In this document: positions 43,191 through 53,000 of the stretch, piece by piece | Position numbering within the stretch: the first letter of the stretch is position 1 | Layout: each line of letters begins with the position of its first letter | DNA from: Craspedostauros australis | Taxonomy: Eukaryota > Bacillariophyta > Bacillariophyceae > Mastogloiales > Achnanthaceae | Direction of reading: 5' to 3' | DNA: 64,000 bases | Assembly (NCBI GenBank): GCA_026770025.1 | Contig: JAMXDE010000074.1 | Coordinates: forward strand, 62,001-126,000 | Translations under genes and position numbers: made by a program | Notes under the pieces: model-generated | What the model was told of the DNA's origin: nothing | What the model saw: only the letters and a program-made list of their open reading frames with translations | Databases searched by the model: none

Positions 43191-46100
43191 ATGGACGGCC
43201 ATCTCAACAACTCGACAACGACAATAACGACAAGCACAACATCCACACCAGCAATGAACGCAACAACGAAGGCAACCATGAAGGCAACAATGAACACAGC
43301 GACAGCGTCAACGACATCGACGCCAACGATCGCAACAGCGTCGGCCACGGCGCCGCACCTCTCGTTCGACAAGGTCGGTCTCGTCGGACGTGACAAGGAG
43401 ATCCGCATTCTGCGCAACGCCATCCAAAACCAATCTTGGACGGGGCGGAATGCACCATCTTCCGACGAAGAACCCGCAGTCAGCCATCACAAGAAGCAAT
43501 TCTCGACGACGAATCCAGGCGCCACCGATAACGCCGCCACCGACAGCTCCTCCACCAGCAGCGGTAGTGACAGCCGCAGCGACAGCCGCAGCGATTACGC
43601 AGAAACGAACTGCTCGTCCCCAGCACCATCTTTCATCCAACGCCAGATTCGATCATTGGTGCTGATCTCTGGCCAATCGGGAAGCGGCAAGTCGGCGCTC
43701 GTCCGCCATGTGCGCGACAGCCTCCTGCCTCCAACAGCATCCACCGACAACCAAGACGAAGCCAACCATGCCACCACAGAAGCTGTCACCACCAACAACA
43801 CCGATGCAAGCAAATGCTTCCGTGGCTTCTTCGCCGCCGGGAAATGCGAGCTGTCCACCAAGAAGGAAGGTGTTCCGTACGCTGGCATCCAATCAGCCAT
43901 GATGGAGCTGTGCGAGCAAGTGGTAAGCAGAGCTCAACCTGAGATGAAAGCGTCTACCGGCCACAAATCCGGCGCGCAGATCTCCGGAGCCAAACCACGG
44001 ACACTTGCATCGTTGGTATCGAAAGGACTGACGACCGCAGAGCTAGAGCTGCTCTCTCAAGTCATCCCAAACATCGACACCATCATGGCTCTGAGAACGT
44101 CCTACCCATCCGCTGGCGGCATCAATCTTGAGTCTGTCACATCATCGCCATCATCTCTACCTCATGCTTCCGATGCTCCCATCTCTATCTCCACGTTCAG
44201 TCGTGTGGCAGGAGCGGAATCTTCCATCAATTACAAGAACCACACACAACGAATCACGTACATGCTCCGGAGGTTCATGCAGATCCTCTGCAGCTACTGC
44301 CCCGTGGTGATGGTCATCGATGATCTGCAATGGGCCGATCGAGCATCATTGAGCCTCATTCAATCCTGGCTGATGGACAGCCGCAGTGCCTCACTCACCA
44401 TCATTGGTCTGTATCGCTCGAACATGCTCGATGTCAATCAGGGTCTCAAGGCGATGTTGATGTCATTGGAAGAGTCGAAGAGAGAGAGGTCCATCCGAAT
44501 CGTCAAGCTCTCTGTCGAGGACTTGAGCGTTGATGGGGTCGCCGAGTACCTGCAACGGCTTTTCTACGTGTCATCGCATCAGGAAGATGATGGTGATTAT
44601 CTTGAAGCCAAATCGTCGCTTGCACACTTTCTGCCGTTGGCTCAGGTCGTGCATGCCAAGACCGGAGGCAATATGTTCTTCATCCAGCAGTTCCTCGACT
44701 CTCTCGTGACGGATGGTTTCATCACCATCAATCCAACTCCAACTGCAACTGCAACAGCAACTCCATCAGCAACAACCATGGTGGCATCGGATGATACCGA
44801 TCACCAATCGCCATGGACCTGGGACATCAACGCAATCACATCCAACTCAACGACTTCCGGCGACAACATCATGGACCTCATGAAGACGAGACTTCGAAAG
44901 TCCGCATCCGAGCACTGGGTGCTGTCCATTGCGGCCTGTCTCGGGGCGACATTCTCTGCTTCGCACGTATGTGCAGTCATCGCAGGTCTCTTCATCCATT
45001 CCAGCCACTCCAAGTTCTTCCGCGAGGTTTTCCAAGTCACGAAGATGACGAAAGAGGCAGAGATCATGATCATGCTCAAGACGTTCTGTTCGGAAACGTT
45101 GATCGAGAAGGTCAAATCATCACGTACTCGTTCGAACCGCTCTGCATCAACCGATGAGAGCTCCCGGCGAATGTCCAACACGAACAAGACCGCCAACGCC
45201 AACGGCACAAACACAAGCACAAACACGAAGCGATCCAAGTCCCTCCAGTACTCCTTCATCCACGACAAGGTCCAAGAAGCCGCGCTGTCCATGATACCAA
45301 CCGATGACCAGCTCACAGAGCTCAAGTATCGTGTCGGTGAGATCTTGCTGTACGCACTGTCCGATGTTGAGCTCGGCGACAAGATCTTCATGATCGCCAA
45401 CCTCCTCAATACGAGGCCCGATCTCATGCCCAGCCATCGAAAGCTGGATCGCCGAATGAAGATCATCATGCTCAACCACAAGGCCGGCCAGCAGGCTGCC
45501 AACGCATCGGCCTTCCATCTGGCATCTTCGTACTTCACCATGGCAATCGACCTCCTCCCCGACAACCACTGGGAGATGCTGGCCGAGCAAAGCCTGGAGC
45601 TGTACTCATCGGCGGCAGAGAGTCATTTCGTTGCCACCAACTTCGCCACGGCACAATCGTACTGCGAGGCCATCATCAATCAGGACTACGACATAATGAG
45701 CAAAGTGCGTGCATACCACGTGCTGATCGACATCACCTCTGCCGGAATGCACGGTGCCGGTGGAGAGGGACCTGTGGATAGGTGTCTAGATCTACTGTCC
45801 CAGCTCGGCTGCACTCTTCCATCATCGAGCTTTGGCCAAGCGATCTACGTCCTTCGAGGCCTGATGACGGCGAAGAGCACCATCCGGCGGCTGGAGACAG
45901 AACTGGAACACAACCTTTCGTTATCGAAAGATGAAAACCAGGAGGCCATCATGAAGACATTGGACAAGCTCAGCAGGTTATCATACGCCAATGCACCTGA
46001 GTTGATTCCTCTGGTGGTAGTGAAGGCTTTGAGGTTGAGCTTGAAACTGGGAATCATGACGCATTCAGCATCCATGTTAACCTTCCAGGGTGTCCTCATT

Positions 46101-47117
46101 GCTTTCCTTCTCGAGGACATCGACTTGACCTACAAATGCGGACGCATGGCATTGAAGATCATGAAAGCATCGGATGATCGCAGTTTGGATGGAAAGATCG
46201 AGTTGAACTACTACGGGTGCCTGCATCATTGGAGACATCCGCTTGCGGAGAGCTTCGAGGGAGTCCTGGAGGCATCCAGATTGGGTATGTCGACTGGCGA
46301 TGTAGAATCAGCAGCTTGGTCATTGTACTGCTATATCTTGGTGGGCTTATGCATAGGGAAGCCACTTGCGTCCCTCGATAAAGATGCATCCATCCATTCG
46401 AATACCATCAGAGACTTCCAACAAACCGCACAATACGAAGCAAACTTGGTGGCATGGCAGAGTACCTTGAACCTTCGAGGCGCCTCCAATCACACCACGA
46501 AGCTCATCGGAGACGCTTTCGACGAGACCGAGCAGATGTTCGAGGAGGGCTATTCAATGACAGTCGCGCAGGATCGAGTGAAAGCAATACATAAGCTGTA
46601 CCTTGCGATGTACTTTGGAGAATATCAGCTTGGATCAGACATTGGGATCAGATCCTGCCTCAAGTGGCTCAAGGAGGCACCATCCAGTTGTAACCTTTAT
46701 GCAGCGCTATTCCAAAGTGCCCTTTGCTGCTTCTGCATGGCCCACGAAAACAACCCATCGCACTACACCAAGCACGCTCGCAAGTTCTTGAAGGTGCTGA
46801 AACGATGGCAGAAGAAAGGAAATCCTAACTGCGAGCACTACATCACGTTGCTGGAAGCGGAGGCGTCCTTTTTGAAGAAGAGAGACGAAAGAGCACCAAC
46901 GCAATACGAAGAGGCGATCCGGATGATGCGCGAGCGCAAGTATACTCACGACGAGGCGCTTGCGAATGAGAGGTACTCAGCGTTCCTAGCGAGCAGAGGT
47001 GAAAAAGAGGAAGCAAAAGCCCGCCTGCAGGAGTCCATCCGTCTGTACAAAGAGTGGGGCGCCAACAAGAAAGTTGATATGCTGGTGCAGAAGCATCACG
47101 TGCTCCAGTATCGATAG
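43191..47117 (+). CDS. STAND/AAA_16 ATPase with helical repeats, paralog 2
   Basis: The protein has 1,308 residues from an ATG at 43191. The first 58 residues are Thr/Ala/Asn-rich low complexity, then VGLVGRDKEIRILRNAI opens the ATPase module. Walker A is GQSGSGKSALV (161-171) and Walker B is PVVMVIDDLQWADR (371-384). TIIGLYRSN and VVHAKTGGNMFFIQQFLDSL match the corresponding segments of paralog 1. A Ser/Thr/Asn-rich loop interrupts the helical region (around SNTNKTANANGTNTSTNTKR). The C-terminal TPR-like repeats end in LYKEWGANKKVDMLVQKH, closely matching the end of paralog 1. No kinase, cyclase or DNA-binding domain is attached. A signalling role is inferred from the STAND architecture. Its 5' side faces paralog 1 and it is not interrupted by any transposon. 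Confidence 0.85.
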   Translation: MDGHLNNSTTTITTSTTSTPAMNATTKATMKATMNTATASTTSTPTIATASATAPHLSFDKVGLVGRDKEIRILRNAIQNQSWTGRNAPSSDEEPAVSHHKKQFSTTNPGATDNAATDSSSTSSGSDSRSDSRSDYAETNCSSPAPSFIQRQIRSLVLISGQSGSGKSALVRHVRDSLLPPTASTDNQDEANHATTEAVTTNNTDASKCFRGFFAAGKCELSTKKEGVPYAGIQSAMMELCEQVVSRAQPEMKASTGHKSGAQISGAKPRTLASLVSKGLTTAELELLSQVIPNIDTIMALRTSYPSAGGINLESVTSSPSSLPHASDAPISISTFSRVAGAESSINYKNHTQRITYMLRRFMQILCSYCPVVMVIDDLQWADRASLSLIQSWLMDSRSASLTIIGLYRSNMLDVNQGLKAMLMSLEESKRERSIRIVKLSVEDLSVDGVAEYLQRLFYVSSHQEDDGDYLEAKSSLAHFLPLAQVVHAKTGGNMFFIQQFLDSLVTDGFITINPTPTATATATPSATTMVASDDTDHQSPWTWDINAITSNSTTSGDNIMDLMKTRLRKSASEHWVLSIAACLGATFSASHVCAVIAGLFIHSSHSKFFREVFQVTKMTKEAEIMIMLKTFCSETLIEKVKSSRTRSNRSASTDESSRRMSNTNKTANANGTNTSTNTKRSKSLQYSFIHDKVQEAALSMIPTDDQLTELKYRVGEILLYALSDVELGDKIFMIANLLNTRPDLMPSHRKLDRRMKIIMLNHKAGQQAANASAFHLASSYFTMAIDLLPDNHWEMLAEQSLELYSSAAESHFVATNFATAQSYCEAIINQDYDIMSKVRAYHVLIDITSAGMHGAGGEGPVDRCLDLLSQLGCTLPSSSFGQAIYVLRGLMTAKSTIRRLETELEHNLSLSKDENQEAIMKTLDKLSRLSYANAPELIPLVVVKALRLSLKLGIMTHSASMLTFQGVLIAFLLEDIDLTYKCGRMALKIMKASDDRSLDGKIELNYYGCLHHWRHPLAESFEGVLEASRLGMSTGDVESAAWSLYCYILVGLCIGKPLASLDKDASIHSNTIRDFQQTAQYEANLVAWQSTLNLRGASNHTTKLIGDAFDETEQMFEEGYSMTVAQDRVKAIHKLYLAMYFGEYQLGSDIGIRSCLKWLKEAPSSCNLYAALFQSALCCFCMAHENNPSHYTKHARKFLKVLKRWQKKGNPNCEHYITLLEAEASFLKKRDERAPTQYEEAIRMMRERKYTHDEALANERYSAFLASRGEKEEAKARLQESIRLYKEWGANKKVDMLVQKHHVLQYR

Positions 47118-47400
47118 ATCATCGTTGAGTGTTCTCAAGAATAGCAGTCAGTGTGGATAACTTGCGTGCTCGAAGATCGTCCGGGGTACATGCCCAAATG
47201 CGTATCCAGTTCGTGGGCAAGAAGCGAATTGATTTGAAGAGTCAAGGACATATAATAGGATCTTTCTCTGTCTCTCTGCGCTGCATTGGGTACTTCGCGT
47301 CTCGCAATTTCTTGGTGATGCGCCCACGTCAATTCAAGGAGAGCAGTTGAAGTTCAATAAGGGACAGACTATCTCCTCCCCATGGTGTTTCTCGTGGATG
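47118..47400. other. 3' flank of ATPase gene 2
   Basis: A 12-bp match to the Copia LTR terminus (AGTTGAAGTTCA) occurs at 47346-47357, 60 bases before the start of the solo LTR. Otherwise nothing is recognised. Confidence 0.4.
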
Positions 47401-47405
47401 CCTGC
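47401..47405. other. Target site duplication CCTGC (left)
   Basis: CCTGC precedes the solo LTR and recurs at 56493-56497 after its far end, 9 kb away. Confidence 0.85.
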
Positions 47406-47427
47406 AGTTGAAGTTCATCTAAAGAAC

Positions 47428-47763
47428 CACTCGTGTCTCAACTAAGGAGGTATGACTGGAAGAGAATGAGACAGGTCACGGACGAACAAGTACTGATCTA
47501 GCCTCCTCTTGACATGCCCTGAAACCAGATTGAATTACACATCTGGATTCTGACACCAAGACGGATCCTGACGTGTTGCAGTGGCGAGGATTGCAAGCAG
47601 AGAGAAAGGATGCAAACAACAGAGACATCGCATCACTCTCACAACAGCAGCATCCATCACATCGAGCATCAAGCAAGCGCGCGGTTTCGTGGTTGATCAT
47701 CGAAAACCCGTCCTTCCTTGCTGTGAAAATTTTCCTTTCCGCCCGCCCGTCTCTCTTCCCGCC
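47428..47763 (+). other. 5' untranslated end of the DIRS-like element
   Basis: About 336 bases lie from the element boundary to the ORF1 ATG. The frame is open from 47581 but without an earlier ATG. No repeat shared with the right end was seen. Confidence 0.5.
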
Positions 47764-50076
47764 ATGACGGTCTTCGACTTCGGGTCCGTTCGCTCTGCCT
47801 CTCGCTCGTCTCCTTCAGGTGGTGGCGGTGGCTCTGCGGCCCCCACTGGTGCCCCTTTGGGTGCTCCTGCTGGTGGGTTGTTTCCGCCTTCTGCGGTGGC
47901 GTCTGTTACTGGGGGGGTTGGTGATGGCGATGCGGTGGTGTCGTTGTTGTGGGTTGAATCTGTGGGGTCCATCTGTGGTGGTATCATTGGGGGCTCAGAG
48001 GAGAAGGGCGCTGTGCGCTTCTGCACTCGCTCTCTCTGTCCAACGAAGAGCCATGTCGGGAACAAGGCTCCCCTGCGCGATGGGAGCTTCTACGTCCGCA
48101 CCATCAAGGCTGACCAGGCACGATTGGCGCCTTCCATCGACGCATCATGGTTGCCTGTGTCCATGACCAAGGAGGACCTGCTGTCTGAGCTCAAGGCTCC
48201 AGCAGTGTGGCGTGCCTTTCTCCGCGACCTCGCCACCTCACGCCTCCGTGTCGAGGCTGGCGAGGATGTACCGATCGTCTCAGTTGAAGATTTCGCGGCT
48301 GTTGAGGACTTGGCATCCCCTCGCCGCCTCGCTCTCCGCATCAGCCCACGCGCAGACGAGGTCTCCTCCATCAAGCTGCAAGAGCTGGACATCGTGGCAC
48401 CTCTGCCAGACGAGTACCGAGTCTCAGACGACACTGACCCTGCCATCGCTGGCGCTGTCGTTCTGATTGAGAACTGGGAACAGGTCCGCTCCAACTTCGC
48501 GCAGCTGGAGAAGATTGTTGCTGGCATCGAGAAAGGACAGGGCGCCGTTCGCAACGCGGTTGTGGATGACATCAGCGCCGTCATGGCCAGCCTGCAGCGT
48601 CTGCACACTCAAGATCAGCTCCTCAGCGCTCGCATGGGCGAGGGAGCCAGTGCTGACGAGACGCTCAGTGAGCAAATCCTCGGCATCCGATCTGCGGTGG
48701 AGATGACCCACCAGAAGGTGCTCGACTTTGAGCGCTCTGGTGCGGCCAGATTCGCGCATGAGTGGGCCACCCAGCTTCCCACTCTGCGCTCATCGCTCGA
48801 CGAGCTCTTCACTCATTACAGCAACTCGGTCAATGCCATCGTTGGTCGCCTGGATTCCCTGGAGTCCAAGCCATCCTTTTTGCCGGAGCGGTCCTCTCCT
48901 TCTCGTGGAGTCTCCTTTTCTCCCGTCGCTTCCGCCGCATCCATCGCAACCATGGTGGATGATGCCGTCAAGCGCCGCTTCCGCACATTCGAGCGCGACA
49001 TGGAGGCCAGGCTTTCTGCTTCCCGCTCGGTCCCAGGCATCTCCGCACCCAGCGGTGTTGGAACTGACCTTGCCGAGCGGCTGAACGAAGCAGAGCGTCG
49101 CGTGGAGCAAGCCCTTCGACTCCAATCCGACCATGCCTTCTCGACCGACAGCGACACCTTTGCATCGCTTGAGGACGTTCGCGCCTGGATGGACTCCAAC
49201 AATGTCAAGTCAGTGGGATTGTTCTGGGATATGTTCTCCCTGCTCGTGTCCATGAACTCCAAGGCCAACAAGAGCGGCAAGGACCGCGCCGATGAGGGCT
49301 ACTCTGCCAGTCGCATTGCCGCCACTGTTGCTGAGATTGACCTCGCCGCGTCCATGGGCCACATCCGTCCCGTCGCTCTCTTTGCAAAGAACGGTCGTGG
49401 AGAGCTCTCGCCACCTGAAGAAGGCCTGGCTGCTACTCCCAGCTGGAACAAATGGGCCAATGGCATGTCATCCTACCGTGGCATTGTCTCTTCGTCCTAC
49501 CGTGGGTACCTACAAGGCATCAACGGAAAGGTCCCATCCTGTGGCAACCCTGCCCAGGCGGCACTTGCTCGCTACCTTAGTGGGCGCGCTGAGATCCATT
49601 GGCATGGGCTCACCTCATTCATGCAGACCTTCTACCATGACTTCGTGTCGGCATCCAACTTTCAGGCCGCCTCGGCTTGGAACTTGGTCGGCCGATGCGT
49701 CTGCTCCGTCTTTGACGAGCTACATCTGGTCCGATCTGACTCCAGTTTGGTCGCTGGCGAGATGGCGAGCCTCGACAACAAGGCCAAGGTCCTGTGGTCC
49801 GTTCTCCGCTGTCATCGCATCATGGACTCGCTCCTGGAGGTCGAATTCCATGGGCATCCTGCACTTGCTCGGGCGCTGTCCATGTACCAGCTCTCTGAGC
49901 GTGTCGACAGGTCCGAGATGGAGAAGCTGCGCGATGAGCTCAAGCTTGTCAAGTCGCTGGCACAGGATGCCATGGACGAGGCTGAGCGCAGCGGCAAGAA
50001 GGCTGCTGAGGCCAAGCGGGCTGGAGCCAACGCGAAGAACGAGCTCAACCAACAGAAGAAGAAGAACAGTAACTGA
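47764..50076 (+). CDS. DIRS-like element ORF1, Gag-like protein
   Basis: The protein has 770 residues from the ATG at 47764 (MTVFDFGSVRSASR). The N-terminus is Gly/Ala/Pro-rich. A long helical middle contains coiled-coil-like stretches (around IVAGIEKGQGAVRNAVVDD and LNEAERRVEQALRLQSD). A more compact C-terminal half contains aromatic-rich segments (WNKWANGMSSYRG, IHWHGLTSFMQTFYHDFV). It ends in a lysine-rich helix (AEAKRAGANAKNELNQQKKK). No zinc knuckle is present. Position before RT and composition argue for a structural Gag; I do not recognise a named family. It ends in TGA and the same frame continues open into ORF2. Confidence 0.75.
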   Translation: MTVFDFGSVRSASRSSPSGGGGGSAAPTGAPLGAPAGGLFPPSAVASVTGGVGDGDAVVSLLWVESVGSICGGIIGGSEEKGAVRFCTRSLCPTKSHVGNKAPLRDGSFYVRTIKADQARLAPSIDASWLPVSMTKEDLLSELKAPAVWRAFLRDLATSRLRVEAGEDVPIVSVEDFAAVEDLASPRRLALRISPRADEVSSIKLQELDIVAPLPDEYRVSDDTDPAIAGAVVLIENWEQVRSNFAQLEKIVAGIEKGQGAVRNAVVDDISAVMASLQRLHTQDQLLSARMGEGASADETLSEQILGIRSAVEMTHQKVLDFERSGAARFAHEWATQLPTLRSSLDELFTHYSNSVNAIVGRLDSLESKPSFLPERSSPSRGVSFSPVASAASIATMVDDAVKRRFRTFERDMEARLSASRSVPGISAPSGVGTDLAERLNEAERRVEQALRLQSDHAFSTDSDTFASLEDVRAWMDSNNVKSVGLFWDMFSLLVSMNSKANKSGKDRADEGYSASRIAATVAEIDLAASMGHIRPVALFAKNGRGELSPPEEGLAATPSWNKWANGMSSYRGIVSSSYRGYLQGINGKVPSCGNPAQAALARYLSGRAEIHWHGLTSFMQTFYHDFVSASNFQAASAWNLVGRCVCSVFDELHLVRSDSSLVAGEMASLDNKAKVLWSVLRCHRIMDSLLEVEFHGHPALARALSMYQLSERVDRSEMEKLRDELKLVKSLAQDAMDEAERSGKKAAEAKRAGANAKNELNQQKKKNSN

Positions 50077-53000
50077 GACACGGCTCCTGAGTCGGCTGTT
50101 GCGGTGGATGGTGTGGATTCCAGACCATCCTTGCACGGCGTGACTCGGGGCACAGTTGGGCGCAGGTTGCGGCGGACTGATTGCTGTGCGGGCGTCGTTG
50201 CTTTGCGATGCCCGGCTTGGGTGTTCGATCTTGACTCGCTGGGGCTGTCTGTCGGCTTTATCGCCGGTTGGTCTGGCTCTGACGAGGATGGCGCGATCAT
50301 CCGGCAGCTGCTTCCATTGGTGGTGCTGCAACCAGCAGCACCATCTGTGGCGCAGCTCAACAGCGTTAATCTGCTACTAGCCGAGCATTCCATCACCAAA
50401 TCCCTCTTCTCTGCTGTTGATGCCAGTTCTCTCGTTGTGGTTGCTTCATTGCATCGCTCTCGCTGGCTTCCACCTGGTTGGTCGGCAAGGTCTTGGCGCG
50501 TGGAGCACTCACAGGTCGGTGGGGTCACCGATGCCGTAGGCTCTCCGACTATCTTCTGGCGATGCCCTTCGCCTCCGCAAGGCCCCCTACAGATTCATTC
50601 GGTTCCTCGCACTCTGCACTCGGTGCTGGACGACAAGCAGTCGTCTCAGCACTGGCATCCTCCTCCGCCCAGCCTCAATGTTGGACCTCTTCGCGTCGTC
50701 CGCGTGGACGCCGTGAAGGTGTATGGTAAACCTGTGCTGCATCCTGGTGGTCTCATCCCGATCGGCTGCCTTCGGTCGGCGTTTGTGATGGCGCCTTCCG
50801 TGTTCGGTCGTGGCAGGTGGTGTGCTCGCCCACTTCGGTCGTTCGAGCGTCTTCGTGCACTCGACTTCCCTGATACGGTTGCTCTCACCCTTCCTTCTGC
50901 TTCTGCTTCTGCGCTCCCGGGCAAATTGTTCTTCTCTGTTTTGTCCCAACTTTGCACATTCAACGAGGGGGGTACTTTTCTTTTCGATTCTTCTTCCTTT
51001 GCGACTGGCTGCCGTCCTGCCAGTTCGCCTCCATCTTCCGCCGGTCGCGGCTTGAGTCCGTCTGCAGCGGTATTCATTCCTGGATCCGCTGCAGCGGCAT
51101 CTTCCGCTCACCAGGTTACTACCAACTCTATGTCGCTACCATCTTCTGGCGACTCCATGCCTCTCACTTCATCGCTCCACACCATCAGCTCCGTCTCTCC
51201 TCCTGCCTCGTCACCTACCAACGGCAACTCGTCTTGTACTCCTGATTCCACAGATTCATCAGCAGCCAGTCACCCTCCCATCACGACATGGGTGGCTCCA
51301 TCAGAACTTCAGCGCAGCGTGCTGGAGGAGGCAGAATGGAACCGGCGCGCTCAGAAGGCTACCAAGTCCGACGACGCATCCATTCCCACTCACCTCTGGA
51401 TGGATCAGCTGGTCAAGGGGTCTGCAAATCAATGGGATATGGCGGATATGCAGAACCTGGAAGCCGGATGCAACGGCCTGAGGAGATGGATGTTGGGATG
51501 GTGGAGTCGGCGTGTCACCACCTCCTTCTGGAGATGTTACTGTCGGCATCACCCCTCCCTGCGTCGTGTCACCACCAAGGTTGTTGCTGTTTCAACTGAT
51601 GGCATCTACCGATGGAACCGGAAAGGCAGGGCAAGGTATGCAGCATGGCGAAGACAGAGGCGACAGTCCTCACCCGATATATTCGATGCTGCTTGCGATG
51701 CAATCGCTCGAGCGTGTCGCTCCACTTGGTGGAATTGGGACGACGGATCTCGCCCTCTGTTCTGGAGGTGGGCCAAGGAATATCAGACTATCATTCAAGA
51801 GGGTCTGCCGGTACACTTTCAATCGTCGCCGCCAAGCTACACTCAACTGCAACGCAACGCCAACGATCCCCACATTCGAGACATGATGGCAGCCAAGCTG
51901 TGCAAGGTCCGACAAAAGCGATACATCATCCCAGGCACTGTTCACTCCCTCACTTCGTTCTTCGGGGTACCGAAGGGAGAGACCGACATCCGCATGGTGT
52001 ATGATGCAACTGCAAGTGGCCTCAACGACGCTGTCTGGGTGCCTGGGTTCCCACTCCCGACTCTGGACACTCGCCTACGAGCTGTGGGCACCAACACCTT
52101 CATGGCTGACAACGACATCGGAGAGATGTTCCTGAATTTCATGCTTCATCCATGCCTGAAGCGGGTCTGCGGTGTCGACATCACACACTATCTGACTGAA
52201 GAGGACCCCAAGGCTGGTAACAAGCTTGTTTGGGAGCGATGGGACCGGGCAGCAATGGGCTTAAAGTCTTCGCCTTATCAAGCTGTCCAAGCCATGCTCT
52301 TCGCCGAAGAAGCTATCCTGGGGTCCCACACTGATCCGCTCAACGTGTTCCAATGGAGCCAAGTCCGGCTGAACCTCCCTGGATCGGTGAATTACAATCC
52401 ATCTCTTCCTTGGGTTTCGAAACTGGACACCAACGGCAACATTGCAGCAGATGCCTTCATCTACGTGGACGATGTCCGTCCTACTGGAGGCTCACAAGAC
52501 ATCTGCTGGCGGGCTACCAAGCGAGTGGGACACATGCTGGCCTACCTCGGTATTCAGGACGCGGCCAGAAAGCGTCGAGCTGCTACCAGGACCCCTGGTC
52601 CTTGGACTGGGGCAGTGGTGGTGGCACATGACTCAGGTGTGTACGCCACGGCAACACAAGAAAAATGGGACAAGGGCCGCGATCAGGTGGCCTCTGTCCT
52701 GGCAGATCTTGTGAAGAGTGACACCATCGAGCGAAAGAAGCTGGAACGCATACGAGGATTCCTGAACTACCTTTGTCAGACCTACAAGCCAATGACACCC
52801 TACCTGATCGGATTCCATCTCACCATAGATGGATGGAGAGAAGGAAGGGATGCAGACGGCTGGAGAATCCTCAGCTACATCAACCAGACAACATCAACAC
52901 ATGTCGCAACAGGTGATGCCACTCCTCCACCTGAGTACGTCAAGCCTGCTCCGCGTCTTGCTTCCGACCTTGAGGCTCTTCATCAGTTCTTCGCACCACC

